Assembly: GCA_001769125.1 (NCBI GenBank)
Contig: MEOG01000056.1
Location: forward strand, 1 to 47,718
Reading direction: 5' to 3'
Source of the DNA: Bacteroidetes bacterium GWF2_35_48
GTDB taxonomy: Bacteria; Bacteroidota; Bacteroidia; Bacteroidales; GWF2-35-48
Length of the DNA: 47,718 nt
Shown: one piece after another, positions 1 through 10,135 of the stretch
How the letters are laid out: the number at the start of each line of letters is the position of its first letter
Position numbering within the stretch: position 1 is the first letter of the stretch
Position numbers and translations under genes: made by a program
Notes under the pieces: generated by a model
The model's database searches: none
What the model was told of the DNA's origin: nothing
Seen by the model: the letters and a program-made list of their open reading frames with translations, nothing else

Positions 1-2
1 CC

Positions 3-3000
3 AGTTCGACATTAATAGGAACGTATTGCGGGACAAGTTTACCCCCGGTAATTACATCAACACATGCAACAGGAGGGATAACCTTTGTATGGCACTCCGA
101 TATCAGCATAACGGGTGCTGGTTGGGCAGCAGATATAGCTATGCTTGATGCTCGTCCAATTGCAGAAGCAGGTCTGAATTATACAGTATGTCCGGGAGTT
201 GGCATACAGATAGGAGGCAACCCCACGGCAAGCGGAGGTAGCATTGGCGAGTATACCTATTTGTGGAGTCCTGCGACAGGATTAAGTTCAGCAAGTGAAT
301 CCAATCCGGTAGCTACGCTTACAGAAGCGCAGAAATATTATGTAGAAGTAACAAGCAGCAATAACTGTACATCATTAAAAGACAGTACAGAAATAACAAT
401 AAGCAGTGATACAAGCTCCTATTATGCAGCCCAGAGCAAGGCAGTATATTATGTAACAGGGGGCAAATTTTATGATAGGGGAGGAGTAAATGGGGGATAT
501 GTATATAACGAGATAGACACGCTAACCTTTTATCCCTGTGATACGACAAAATATGTGAATCTGAATTTTACATTTTTTGATTTGGAATACAGTTCCACAT
601 GCTCGTATGATTACATGAAGATTTACAACGGACCCACCACGGGTTCTCCTTTGATAGGAACCTGGTGTAGCAATCAGTTGTCGGGGAATATAGCCAGTAC
701 ACATAGCACAGGCGCATTAACAATAGTTTTTGTCTCTGACTATATATTATCGGGAGATGGTTGGGAAGCAGATATAAGTTTGCATTGCAATCGTCCGACA
801 GCGAACGCGGGTATTGATTATGGTATCTGTCAGGGAGGAGACAGCATCCAGATAGGTTCAGCATCACCTGCAAGCGGAGGTAGTGGTTCAGGCTATACCT
901 ATGTCTGGACACCTGTAACGGGATTGAGTAATCCGGCAGCTACAAGCCCGATGGCTTTACCTGTTTCAAGCACAAGTTTTGAGTTGGTGGTAACCGATGG
1001 AGAAGGATGTAGTTCTGCCCCCGCAGGAATGACGGTCTATGTGAACAATGAGAACGAGACTTATGCTACAAACCGGAATGGCGTTTACCATGTCTCAGGA
1101 GGCAAGTTTTATGACAGTGGAGGTTCGGGAAGTAGTTATGAGTATTATGAGCATTATTATACCACATTTTTACCCTGCAATCCTTATGATAAGATTAGTT
1201 TGGTGTTTAACAGTTTTGATTTGGAGTACAGTGCTACGTGTTCGTATGACTACATGAAGATATTTAACGGTTCGGATACAAATTCAACTTTACTTGGAAT
1301 CTGGTGTGATACGATAGCTGATACGATACGTTCCACGCATAGCAGCGGAGCACTGACAGTATTGTTTCATAGTGATTACAGCATAACAGGAGATGGCTGG
1401 GATGCCGATATATTATCCACAGACCTGAGACCTGTAGCCCATGCAGGCAATGATACAAGTATTTGTGCAGGAGACAGCATTACCCTTGGCGCAGCCATAG
1501 CTGCCACAGGAGGCTCTGGAACAGGGTATACGTACCAGTGGACACCGTCAACAGGGCTGAATGCAGATACAGTATCAAATCCTGTAGCATCTCCAATTCA
1601 AACAACCACCTATTTATTGGTAGTTACAGACAGTAACGGCATACCATCGGTAAGCGATTCGGTTACGGTTTTTGTGAGTGGGGATAGTGTGGATTATTAC
1701 GCTGAAAGAAATATGATTTATCATATTACCGATGGACAATTCTATGATAGTGGAAAATTAGAAAGCAGCTATAGCAACAATGAAAACCGTACTATAGTTT
1801 TTTATCCCTGTAATTCATTTCGAAAGATAAAAGCAGTTTTTAATGATTTTGATGTAAAAGAAGGTGATTTATTTAAAATATACGATGGTCCGGACATTGC
1901 GTCACCATTTTTAGGATCATTTAATATTAAAGATCCTTCAACCATAATATCTTCTCATGTTACTGGTGCCTTGACTTTTGTTTTTGAGAGTGATAGTATC
2001 AATACAGGATCAGGCTGGGATGTAACCTTATCAGGTGTATGTGATAATCCCATGGCTCATGCAGGACTGGATAAAAGTATTTGTCCGGGGAGTCAGGATA
2101 CGATAGGAGCTCTGCCATCTGCTAGTGGTGGTTGGGGAGGATATACCTTTGTGTGGATACCGGGAACAGGGTTGAATGATTCAACAGCAGCTAACCCGAT
2201 AGCCAGTCCCAGGCTGACAACTGAATACATGCTTGAAGTTACTGATACAGGCGGGTGTGTATCTGCAACCGATAAGATAACAGTATATGTAAGCAGCGAT
2301 ACAACAGAATATTATGGCAAAACGAACATGGTGCATCATGTAACCGGAGGAACTTTTTACGACAGTGGTGGCGAGAGTGGTAATTTTGGAATGGCAGAGC
2401 AATATGTAGTAACGTTTATGCCTTGTGATACAATGAAGCGTGTGGTATTAGATTTTAACGCATTTAATCTTGGAATAGACACTGTAAGCAAAACAAACTG
2501 GATGAAAATATATAATGGCTCCGGAATTTCATCCCCTCTTATAGGAACATATTACAATGATAGCAATCCTGGAATAATTTATTCCACAGATTCAACAGGA
2601 AGTCTTACTGTAGAATTCAGAAGTGATAAGGAGGATTTAGCAGCAGGATGGAAAGCTGAGATTCGGAGCGAATGTCATAATTTTCCTATTGCAAATGCTG
2701 GTTTAGATAAAAGTATTTGTTATGGTCAAAGCGATACTCTTGGGTGGAATCCAACAGCAACAGGTGGTGGTGGACTATATAATTATCATTGGATACCTTC
2801 ATCCGGTTTAAATTTAGATTCCGTTTCCAATCCTATTGCTACTCCTGATATTACTACAAAATATTATTTAAATGTTATAGACCAGTGGGGGTGCAATGCT
2901 CCTATCGATTCTGTTGTGGTATTTGTTAGTAGTGACTCGACAAAATATTATGGAAATACAGATATGGTGTACCATGTAAGCGGAGGTACTTTTTATGATA

Positions 3001-6000
3001 GCGGAGGTAAAGAAGGGGATTATTCAAATAATGAAAACTATAGTTTGACATTCCTTCCTTGTGATAGTGCCCAAATTGTAAATATTAAATTCAATAAATT
3101 TTCCTTGGAAAAGGATGCAGATTGCAACTTTGAATCTTTAACTATTTATGATGGAATTAATACTAATAGCCCGATAATCGGTTTTTATTGTGGATTAAAA
3201 AGTCCGGGTATTATTACCCCTACGAATCCAGCTGGCGCACTAACAGTTGTTTTTAAATCTGACTCTTCTGTCATTGGAAAAGGATGGGAAGCGGATATTT
3301 TTATGTCTGACAAAAGATGTGTTGGAGTATCTGGGAATACAGTGTTAAGTAATCATGGGGATTCTTGCAATGCAGGTGCAACAACGTTAGAATTAATTAG
3401 CAATTCAGCATTATTTTCTCATTGGCAATATTCATATAATAATATTACCTATAATAATATCTATGGGGGAAATTTAAATCCTTTTGATACTATAATAAAT
3501 AATACTACATATTTTCGGGCTGTTGTAATTTTAGATTCCATTGAATGTTATTCAACTTCTGATGTTTATTATGCAGGAAACAATTATTATGTAAATGATA
3601 ATGCTGTTTCTGATGTTTTTTATACTACAGGTATTGGCAGTAATGATAATGACGGAAGAACACCTGCTACTCCTTTTGCTTCGGTTTCTTATATTATGGA
3701 AAATTTTGAAATTGGGCCTTGTGACAATATTTTTGCGGATGTATATAAGTTGCCGGGTTCTGGGTCAATAAATTATGACGACCCCTTACCATGCTCGGAT
3801 AAAAATTGGGTTTATAATAAAGCTTTTAATAGTTCTGGAGGTGTGGCAGGGGCTTTAATTACTTTTATGGACTTATTGGGAAGGCCTCAGCAAACACAGG
3901 TATTAGATATTGAAAAAAACAATGTTCTTGCATCACAAATAATATTTGATGAATTTGGTAGAAATGTATTACAAACTTTGCAAGCTCCTATATTCACTAC
4001 GACAGGAATAAGTTCCTTCAAAACAAATTTTATTCAAAATGCAGCAGGAAACAGCTACAATTATTTTGACTTTGACATGCTCACTATTGGACAAAATATT
4101 GGCAATATTAATAATCCTGAGCCTGTAAAACTTTCTGAGCAGGGTACATTAGGCTGGTATTATAGTAATGCAAACACAATGGAACCTTATACACCGGCTA
4201 CATCATTCCCATATTCGAGGGTTGAATATTTCCCGGACTTGCTTGGTCGTGTAAAAAGAGTTTCACAGATCGGAAATAAATTTAAATTAGGCAGCGGTCA
4301 TGAAACCAAAGTGTTCTACTTGAATGAAGGAGGCGAGCTTGCTTATGTATTTGGAACATATAAAAATGCTTTAAAAACTATATCAGTTGATCCTGATAAT
4401 AAAACATTTGTTACCTATACTGATAATGCTGGCAAGCCTATTGCTTCTTGCAGAAGCGGGGTTAGTAGTAACACGAATATACAAACTGTGAGGCATTTAG
4501 TAAACAAATCTACAGGTTACACTGCCGTTATTCATTTACCTTCTCCAAGAAAACAAACACTTAAAATACCGCGAAAATCTTCTCATTTATGCCAGGGTGT
4601 AGATAATTTGCTATTTAGAATTTTTGACATAGATAATGAAAATAAAGAATTAGTTAGAGATGTTGATTTTTTAATAACAAATCCAACGACATTTCTTGGC
4701 GACAGAGATATTGCTTTTATTGGAAGTTATGCTTTACCGGATAGGGATTTATTTTTGAAATTTGATTTCTTTTTTAATTCCTCGGTTTGTTATACTGATG
4801 CAATGATTTATCCAGATATTGTTCTAAAATACGAATTAGATTATAGCGACTGGGCTTTGAATTATTATGATGATATTACAGGAGAACTTATAAAGACGGT
4901 ACCTCCTGCGGGTGTTGATTATGGGGTACCATTTCTTGAAACATATAATATTGATGGAAGCGGTGAAGATTATGGAGCTTACATAGCCTATGTTACAGAA
5001 CCACCAACCCCCTTTCAATATAATCAGGCTGACGCAGGAAGTTTTTTAACAAATACGGATATACCAATATTCTTTTTAAGTAATGAAATTGCTTCAAATT
5101 ACGGTATGCCCTTGCTAAACAATAAACCTTTTAACCAAACTGCTGATAAGGATAATTTTAATCAGTCTTTGGTGTTTAATATTCAAATTTATGGGAAAAA
5201 TGCCTATGCCCCAAATGAAGCAACCGGCAACTTTTGTGGTTACGATTATAATCAGTTAGATGATGTGTCAATTGAAGGTATTCATTCAAAGCCTTTGTTT
5301 GTTAATACTTCTACATGGGAGCAGGAACAATGGATCACGAAGAGTATATACGACCCATGTCTGGATCTCTTTCACTGCACTAATAACGTGCAAGATTGTG
5401 GCGAAACATCTATTAATCAGGGTGGGGATTGTATTTTATGTACTTATCCGGGAGGTCATTGCTTTAATGGTTTACAGGATTGCGGTGAAACAGGTGTTGA
5501 TGAAGGAGGAAATTGCCCACCTACACCTGACCCTGATGTTATAACAGAACAAAGCCAAATAGCAGCAAAGTACAGGTACACGATATTAATTCAGGGTTCA
5601 TCAACAGTGAGCGGGACTCCTGACATTGGGGTAGAAAATTACAACCGAACTCTTACTTTCGAAGCTGTTTTATACCGAAATCCGAACTGCCATCTGAATT
5701 GGGATCAAAGCACACTGTCAATGCTATCTGCCGAATTTAACAATTACCAAATGCAAAATCTTGACAAATTTGAAATTTTTGTTGAATCCATTGCTTATCA
5801 GTTTCCGGGAAGTAACATCTGGACTGAAATACCCAATAATCCAATAAATAATTATTTACATGATTTTGCCAGGTCGTTAAATTTCAAAATAAGTTACCAT
5901 TATAAAAGAGATCCTATTGCTATACCCTCATTTAGCCACAGTATGGTGACAGAGTTTGAGTACAATAATATGAGAAAGTTGGTTGCCATAACAACTCCTG

Positions 6001-8714
6001 ATGAAGGCAAAGATGAATTTGTTTATACTACCAAAGGTAATGTGAGGTTTTCTCAAAATGCAGAGCAAAAATTACATAATCGTTTTACTTATTTTAATTA
6101 CGATAAGCTGGGCAGGTTGACAGAAACAGGAGAATATGACCCAACTGGTTCTGCTAGCCCAATTGTTTTTGTTGCTGAAAAAACTTTCGATCAGGTTTAT
6201 CCAACCGGTAGCACACATCAAATAAAAGATAACCCTTTTTCATTTTCTCAACCTAACGCAGACGGCCTCGATGATAACTTTTGCAAAGGAAATTCTTTTT
6301 ATTTTTACGACAAGCCCGAAGAAAATCCTACCGGGGTCATCGGATTTCAAACACTCACTTCTCTTTTTCCAACATTATATAAACAACGGTTTCTTGCCGG
6401 AAGACTTTCAAAAACATGGAACAACGAAGTTGTAACATGGTATAGTTATGATGATGCCGGTAGGATAGAATGGACTGTTCAGTACTACATGAACATGGGA
6501 ACATTACCTTCGGAAAAAACAAAAACAATACACTACGAATACGACTTTTTTGGAAATGTAACAAATGTCATTTATCAAAAAAACAAACCTACTGAGTATT
6601 TTGAACATATTTATACATATGATGCAAATAGTAAGCTAAAAAGTGTTGTTACCAGAAATTTCACACAGTTTAATTCTTCCGGAGCCAAGAGTATAAGCAA
6701 TGATGGTTCTATATCAAATATTTTTACAGAACATATAAAAGAACAAGCAGAATATGAATATTATTTACATGGTCCCTTAAAAAGAGTAGAACTTGCGGGT
6801 AATTTACAGGGGATAGATTATGTATATACTGAAAATGGCTGGTTAAAATCTATTAATCATCCAGGGTTGAATTCTGTTTCTCTTTCTAGTAACCCTGTTG
6901 ATCCGGGAGCCGATGGTTTCACGGGTAGCCAGAATATGTTTTTCCACCCTGATGTGTTTGGTATGTCTATAGATTATTTCAAAGACGATTATAAAAAAAC
7001 CATTGGACAGAATTTACACAACAGGGGAACTTACATTGGGTATGGAAATAATACAGGAGATATTTTCTCCGGTAATGTAAAATCTGCAAGATGGAATATC
7101 AGAAACCAGCAAACTGTTACTCCTCTTAGCCCCGGCGATGACCAATGGGTATACTATTACAACTATAATTATAGGAACCATTTGCAGAATGCAATTTTTA
7201 ACTCTACATTTTCTGATTTAACACAAAACGGAGATGTGGAAAATATTCCTGACATTAATCCCCAGGACATAACGATGAGGCTTGCAGATATTGAAAATGC
7301 ATTGGAAATACTTGTTAATGAAAAAGGGCTTTCTCCTTGTTATACAACTATAATGGGGAATTGTATTACGAATATGGAACAACTTGATTCATTGAATAGT
7401 GATTCTCTAATTATTATTGCATCTGCAATTATTGGAACGATGAAACAGGAAGCGGATAAAATAGACGCTCAGATGAAAAATATTATTATGGCTTCCCGCA
7501 TTGCAACAGGAGATACTATTGCTATTCCCGATAGTATTTTCTTTGTTCAGGAAGTAAATAATATAAAAATTGCATTAACTTTGATGCAGCAGGTAAATGC
7601 TATGCGAAACAGTGTTGCCCCATATAATAACAACCTAACAAATCTGATGCCCTATAATGAGCACCAGATTATGTATGACTTAAATGGGAATCTTACTTCC
7701 CTCTCTCGTAACGGGTACGATGGATCTGCTTTAGGTTTCCCTGCGGCCACATTGCCTATGGATGTTCTGAATTACAATTATCAGGCGAATACCAACAAGC
7801 TCATTAATGTTGCAGATTTGAATTCGGTCTCTAATGGCTACCCGGATATTAAACCCGGGCAATTGCAAAATAACTATACTTACAATTTATCCGGACAGAT
7901 GATAGGAAATGAAGTTGAGGATAAATATTTTAAATACACCCATTTTGGATTGATGGAGGGAGTATATTCCTCAGAGCTCGAGCAAAATATCAGAATGAAA
8001 TTTGCGTATAATGAAAGCGGATACAAAATAAAAACAAAAGATTATGGCTTAAGCACAGAAACATGGCTTGTGCGCGACGCAGCAGGCAATGTGCTATGTA
8101 TCTACGAAAAACCATTTAATGGAACATTACAGCTAAAAGAAATTCCTGTTTATGGAGCTTCAAGGCTGGGTGTTTTTGAAAAACAGGCAAACAGGTTTAA
8201 TTATGAACTAACAGACCATACAGGTAATGTTCGTGCAGTTGTAACAGATCAAAATGGGAATCTGGAAATGCTTGCCTGCAACGATTATTACCCCTATGGC
8301 ATGGAAATGCCCGGCAGAGGTTTTGTTGCCAGCCAGCTTTCGGGTAGTTACAGGTTTGGTATGCAGGGCCAGGAAAAACTTTTTGGCTCCTCTGTTATCT
8401 CTTTTAACCTGCGAACTTATGATGCACGCCTGGGTCGCTGGATGCAAACCGACCCCTATGGACAGCATTTTAGCCCTTACCTTGCTTTTAGCAATAACCC
8501 TGTTAGTTTTATTGACCCCACCGGAGGTACAGATTATATGATTGATGGGGTACCAGTAAGTGGTTTCTTTTTCTTTCATTATGCGAATAACAATACAGAT
8601 AATATTAATACTCCGACTGGCACTGATGTTCGTTTTTTCAAGATAATAATAGTAAAATGTGGCAGCCTAAATATGGAAAAGAATGGAAAGCTGCAATTTA
8701 TAAAGAATCTATAG
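3..8714 (+). CDS. Giant secreted CUB/PKD-like and RHS-repeat protein, 5' partial
   Basis: The reading frame is already open at base 3, so the start lies outside the window and the first ATG (141) is internal. Nucleotides up to about 3310 encode alternating PKD/SprB-like segments (pattern A-x-A-G-x-D, then Y-x-W-x-P-x-T-G-L) and CUB-like segments (GGxFYDSGG, YDYMKIYNG, STHSxGALTV, GWxADI). From about 3820 a DUF6443-like RHS entry segment (DLLGRPQQTQ) leads into YD/RHS repeats and the RHS-associated core at about 8205-8520 (DHTGNVRAVVTD, YDARLGRWMQTDP, NNPVSFIDPTGG). In this family the RHS barrel encloses a variable C-terminal toxin, and CUB domains sit on the cell surface. The frame ends about 60 codons after the core, while the likely toxin tip continues in the -1 frame. 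Surface display through the T9SS is inferred. Confidence 0.9.
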   Translation, partial: SSTLIGTYCGTSLPPVITSTHATGGITFVWHSDISITGAGWAADIAMLDARPIAEAGLNYTVCPGVGIQIGGNPTASGGSIGEYTYLWSPATGLSSASESNPVATLTEAQKYYVEVTSSNNCTSLKDSTEITISSDTSSYYAAQSKAVYYVTGGKFYDRGGVNGGYVYNEIDTLTFYPCDTTKYVNLNFTFFDLEYSSTCSYDYMKIYNGPTTGSPLIGTWCSNQLSGNIASTHSTGALTIVFVSDYILSGDGWEADISLHCNRPTANAGIDYGICQGGDSIQIGSASPASGGSGSGYTYVWTPVTGLSNPAATSPMALPVSSTSFELVVTDGEGCSSAPAGMTVYVNNENETYATNRNGVYHVSGGKFYDSGGSGSSYEYYEHYYTTFLPCNPYDKISLVFNSFDLEYSATCSYDYMKIFNGSDTNSTLLGIWCDTIADTIRSTHSSGALTVLFHSDYSITGDGWDADILSTDLRPVAHAGNDTSICAGDSITLGAAIAATGGSGTGYTYQWTPSTGLNADTVSNPVASPIQTTTYLLVVTDSNGIPSVSDSVTVFVSGDSVDYYAERNMIYHITDGQFYDSGKLESSYSNNENRTIVFYPCNSFRKIKAVFNDFDVKEGDLFKIYDGPDIASPFLGSFNIKDPSTIISSHVTGALTFVFESDSINTGSGWDVTLSGVCDNPMAHAGLDKSICPGSQDTIGALPSASGGWGGYTFVWIPGTGLNDSTAANPIASPRLTTEYMLEVTDTGGCVSATDKITVYVSSDTTEYYGKTNMVHHVTGGTFYDSGGESGNFGMAEQYVVTFMPCDTMKRVVLDFNAFNLGIDTVSKTNWMKIYNGSGISSPLIGTYYNDSNPGIIYSTDSTGSLTVEFRSDKEDLAAGWKAEIRSECHNFPIANAGLDKSICYGQSDTLGWNPTATGGGGLYNYHWIPSSGLNLDSVSNPIATPDITTKYYLNVIDQWGCNAPIDSVVVFVSSDSTKYYGNTDMVYHVSGGTFYDSGGKEGDYSNNENYSLTFLPCDSAQIVNIKFNKFSLEKDADCNFESLTIYDGINTNSPIIGFYCGLKSPGIITPTNPAGALTVVFKSDSSVIGKGWEADIFMSDKRCVGVSGNTVLSNHGDSCNAGATTLELISNSALFSHWQYSYNNITYNNIYGGNLNPFDTIINNTTYFRAVVILDSIECYSTSDVYYAGNNYYVNDNAVSDVFYTTGIGSNDNDGRTPATPFASVSYIMENFEIGPCDNIFADVYKLPGSGSINYDDPLPCSDKNWVYNKAFNSSGGVAGALITFMDLLGRPQQTQVLDIEKNNVLASQIIFDEFGRNVLQTLQAPIFTTTGISSFKTNFIQNAAGNSYNYFDFDMLTIGQNIGNINNPEPVKLSEQGTLGWYYSNANTMEPYTPATSFPYSRVEYFPDLLGRVKRVSQIGNKFKLGSGHETKVFYLNEGGELAYVFGTYKNALKTISVDPDNKTFVTYTDNAGKPIASCRSGVSSNTNIQTVRHLVNKSTGYTAVIHLPSPRKQTLKIPRKSSHLCQGVDNLLFRIFDIDNENKELVRDVDFLITNPTTFLGDRDIAFIGSYALPDRDLFLKFDFFFNSSVCYTDAMIYPDIVLKYELDYSDWALNYYDDITGELIKTVPPAGVDYGVPFLETYNIDGSGEDYGAYIAYVTEPPTPFQYNQADAGSFLTNTDIPIFFLSNEIASNYGMPLLNNKPFNQTADKDNFNQSLVFNIQIYGKNAYAPNEATGNFCGYDYNQLDDVSIEGIHSKPLFVNTSTWEQEQWITKSIYDPCLDLFHCTNNVQDCGETSINQGGDCILCTYPGGHCFNGLQDCGETGVDEGGNCPPTPDPDVITEQSQIAAKYRYTILIQGSSTVSGTPDIGVENYNRTLTFEAVLYRNPNCHLNWDQSTLSMLSAEFNNYQMQNLDKFEIFVESIAYQFPGSNIWTEIPNNPINNYLHDFARSLNFKISYHYKRDPIAIPSFSHSMVTEFEYNNMRKLVAITTPDEGKDEFVYTTKGNVRFSQNAEQKLHNRFTYFNYDKLGRLTETGEYDPTGSASPIVFVAEKTFDQVYPTGSTHQIKDNPFSFSQPNADGLDDNFCKGNSFYFYDKPEENPTGVIGFQTLTSLFPTLYKQRFLAGRLSKTWNNEVVTWYSYDDAGRIEWTVQYYMNMGTLPSEKTKTIHYEYDFFGNVTNVIYQKNKPTEYFEHIYTYDANSKLKSVVTRNFTQFNSSGAKSISNDGSISNIFTEHIKEQAEYEYYLHGPLKRVELAGNLQGIDYVYTENGWLKSINHPGLNSVSLSSNPVDPGADGFTGSQNMFFHPDVFGMSIDYFKDDYKKTIGQNLHNRGTYIGYGNNTGDIFSGNVKSARWNIRNQQTVTPLSPGDDQWVYYYNYNYRNHLQNAIFNSTFSDLTQNGDVENIPDINPQDITMRLADIENALEILVNEKGLSPCYTTIMGNCITNMEQLDSLNSDSLIIIASAIIGTMKQEADKIDAQMKNIIMASRIATGDTIAIPDSIFFVQEVNNIKIALTLMQQVNAMRNSVAPYNNNLTNLMPYNEHQIMYDLNGNLTSLSRNGYDGSALGFPAATLPMDVLNYNYQANTNKLINVADLNSVSNGYPDIKPGQLQNNYTYNLSGQMIGNEVEDKYFKYTHFGLMEGVYSSELEQNIRMKFAYNESGYKIKTKDYGLSTETWLVRDAAGNVLCIYEKPFNGTLQLKEIPVYGASRLGVFEKQANRFNYELTDHTGNVRAVVTDQNGNLEMLACNDYYPYGMEMPGRGFVASQLSGSYRFGMQGQEKLFGSSVISFNLRTYDARLGRWMQTDPYGQHFSPYLAFSNNPVSFIDPTGGTDYMIDGVPVSGFFFFHYANNNTDNINTPTGTDVRFFKIIIVKCGSLNMEKNGKLQFIKNL
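153..3312 (+). repeat. Five tandem CUB+PKD-like coding units, period about 636 bp
   Basis: Equivalent points (codons for the RP/NP/FP-x-A-x-A-G signature) fall at 153, 792, 1428, 2046 and 2682, giving spacings of 639, 636, 618 and 636 bp. Each unit encodes about 95 residues of PKD-like and about 115 residues of CUB-like sequence. Units 3-5 have drifted in sequence and are visibly more AT-rich than the first two. Confidence 0.8.
8633..8639 (+). other. In-phase slippery heptamer T TTT TTC at the RHS/toxin frame change
   Basis: The RHS frame reads cgT TTT TTC AAG here, which is the X XXY YYZ form used for -1 ribosomal frameshifting. A slip of -1 continues as TTT TTT CAA GAT into the open frame of the toxin tip. 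Losing one T from a run of seven would look the same, so this may be a mutation or a homopolymer sequencing error. Confidence 0.5.
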
Positions 8715-9415
8715 GGAATTGGACTGCAAATTATATAAATCCTTGGACTGGGACTCTTTTTTCTGATGTAGGGTTTAATGTACAAGAATTCTCAAGACCC
8801 TGGTCCGAGTTTATGATTCTTGGATCTTATAAAGATTTTCCGGTTAAAAGTAAAAATCAAAATAATAAAAGACTACCCTACTTATTCTCACCTTTGGAGG
8901 CTAATTTACCTGTTTGGGGCGCTTGTTTAGAAGCTGGAGCAGCATGGAACAATGGGGATCCCTTCTATGCTACTGGATGGGCTCTAACTGGGCTTGCCGA
9001 AGCTCTAACATTTGGACTATCCTCTGAATTGGCTGGGTTAAAAAATGGAGCAAGTTATGTTAATTCAACACCAAAGGTGTTAGATGCTTTAGCCGCTAAG
9101 ACGAGTACATCGTTGGTGGAGACCGCAAGCGGAATTTTAAAACCGGGTGGAAACATTATTGGCAAAGCAGGGTCTAATGCTTCAATACGTGAACTTTCAG
9201 GCGGTATAGAAGCAGCACAAAGTTATTGGAATAGATTAGTTACAAGTGGAGCGAAGCCAGTATTAGGTTCAAGTTATAAGGGTACACTAATGCAATTGCC
9301 TAATGGAGGCACTATCGGTTTTAGGACGATAATGAGCCGAAGCTCAGGTACGGCAGCTACTATTGATGTAAATATTCCAGGTTTATTTCAAGGCAAATTA
9401 AAATTCAATCCATAA
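8657..9415 (+). CDS. RHS toxin tip in the -1 frame (polymorphic toxin C-terminus)
   Basis: The frame is open from about 8627, and the first ATG (8657) is probably internal: upstream codons join smoothly to the RHS product through the heptamer at 8633 (VRFF then QDNNSKMWQPKYG). About 150 residues form a linker with a hydrophobic stretch (GWALTGLAEALTFGL). The last 80 residues look like a small toxin domain: SGGIEAAQSYWNRL, then GTLMQLPNGGTIGFRT and TAATIDVNIPG. A G-T-x-x-x-L-P-x-G-G-T-I/V-x-x-R tail is common in polymorphic RNase-type toxins; the activity is inferred and no catalytic set is assigned. The stop overlaps the start of the next gene (TAATG), the usual toxin-immunity coupling. It is either expressed by frameshifting or is a disrupted 3' end of the RHS gene. 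Confidence 0.7.
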   Translation: MWQPKYGKEWKAAIYKESIGNWTANYINPWTGTLFSDVGFNVQEFSRPWSEFMILGSYKDFPVKSKNQNNKRLPYLFSPLEANLPVWGACLEAGAAWNNGDPFYATGWALTGLAEALTFGLSSELAGLKNGASYVNSTPKVLDALAAKTSTSLVETASGILKPGGNIIGKAGSNASIRELSGGIEAAQSYWNRLVTSGAKPVLGSSYKGTLMQLPNGGTIGFRTIMSRSSGTAATIDVNIPGLFQGKLKFNP

Positions 9416-9723
9416 TGATTAATAATTTAAAAGAGATTATTAGCCATTCAATGGCTTTTATCGAAGATGATTTCACTGAACTTTGGGTAGTAGTAAATAA
9501 AATTTATGAAGAAAACCCTGAATTAAGTTTTAGTGAACTTATTGAAGCAACAAAAATTGTCTTAAAAGAATTAATTGAAGGATATAATGTGAAATTATTG
9601 GATGAAGAAACACAACAACCAACTGATTTTGACAGTAGTGTTATTATTAATATTGTGGAAAAACGATTAAAAGAGTTAAACCAATTACCAACTATCGGTG
9701 ATGGTATTTGGTTTACTATGTAA
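9415..9723 (+). CDS. Probable immunity protein for the RHS toxin
   Basis: A 102-residue, acidic, helix-rich cytoplasmic protein with no signal peptide. Its ATG overlaps the toxin stop codon (TAATG), so the two are translationally coupled. Size, acidity and position directly after a toxin tip are what is known for immunity proteins of RHS and contact-dependent toxins. I do not recognise the family. The C-terminal GDGIWFTM is distinctive. It would bind and neutralise the toxin domain in the producing cell and its siblings; this is inferred from position only. Confidence 0.6.
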   Translation: MINNLKEIISHSMAFIEDDFTELWVVVNKIYEENPELSFSELIEATKIVLKELIEGYNVKLLDEETQQPTDFDSSVIINIVEKRLKELNQLPTIGDGIWFTM

Positions 9724-9799
9724 GCAAAGCCCTGATAAAACTCAGCGTTTTGGAGGATAATGGACAAGCTATGGGAAACTTGTAACTTTTTGGGACTAA
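9724..9799 (+). pseudogene. Remnant resembling a second toxin tail
   Basis: One frame reads SPDKTQRFGG, a stop, then WTSYGKLVTFWD and a stop at 9797-9799, two bases before the next ATG. The short spacing resembles a toxin tail followed by its immunity gene. An in-frame TAA and the lack of an upstream part mark it as broken. Its identity as a toxin is inferred from position. Confidence 0.3.
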
Positions 9800-9801
9800 A
9801 T

Positions 9802-10103
9802 ATGAATGCAAAAGAGATAAAAAAAAACATAAAGAAGAAAAATTTCCTTCATTTCCAGATAATGATGATTTTACAAACTGGGTTGAAGAACTCACAGGCT
9901 TTGATGGTTGTTATTATGGTCTAGCTACTTTAATTTTAGAAGGAGAGAAAAGCCTTATGATGCTAATTTAATTCAAAAAATGAAAAAAGGTTATTTAAGT
10001 TTAGGAATTTAGATAATGATAAGGAAGTTTATAGAGAGTGTGAGGAATTTTTAATTCCTTAGATGTTAAAGTAAAACTGATAGAAAAACAAAGCCCGGTT
10101 TAG
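9802..10103 (+). pseudogene. Frame-broken small gene, possibly an orphan immunity gene
   Basis: A protein-like track is recoverable only by changing frame several times: MNAKEIKK, then KFPSFPDNDDFTNWVEEL and FDGCYYGLATLILEGEK, then YDANLIQKMKKGYLSL, then NLDNDKEVYRECEEF, then SLDVKVKLIEKQ. Most breaks fall in or beside homopolymer runs (for example the A run near 9822), so sequencing error cannot be excluded. Acidic content, size of about 100 residues and position after a toxin-tail remnant suggest a decayed immunity gene of an earlier RHS tip. The family is not recognised. Confidence 0.5.
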
Positions 10104-10135
10104 TTGACTTTTACACAATAATAAATTTTGATAAC

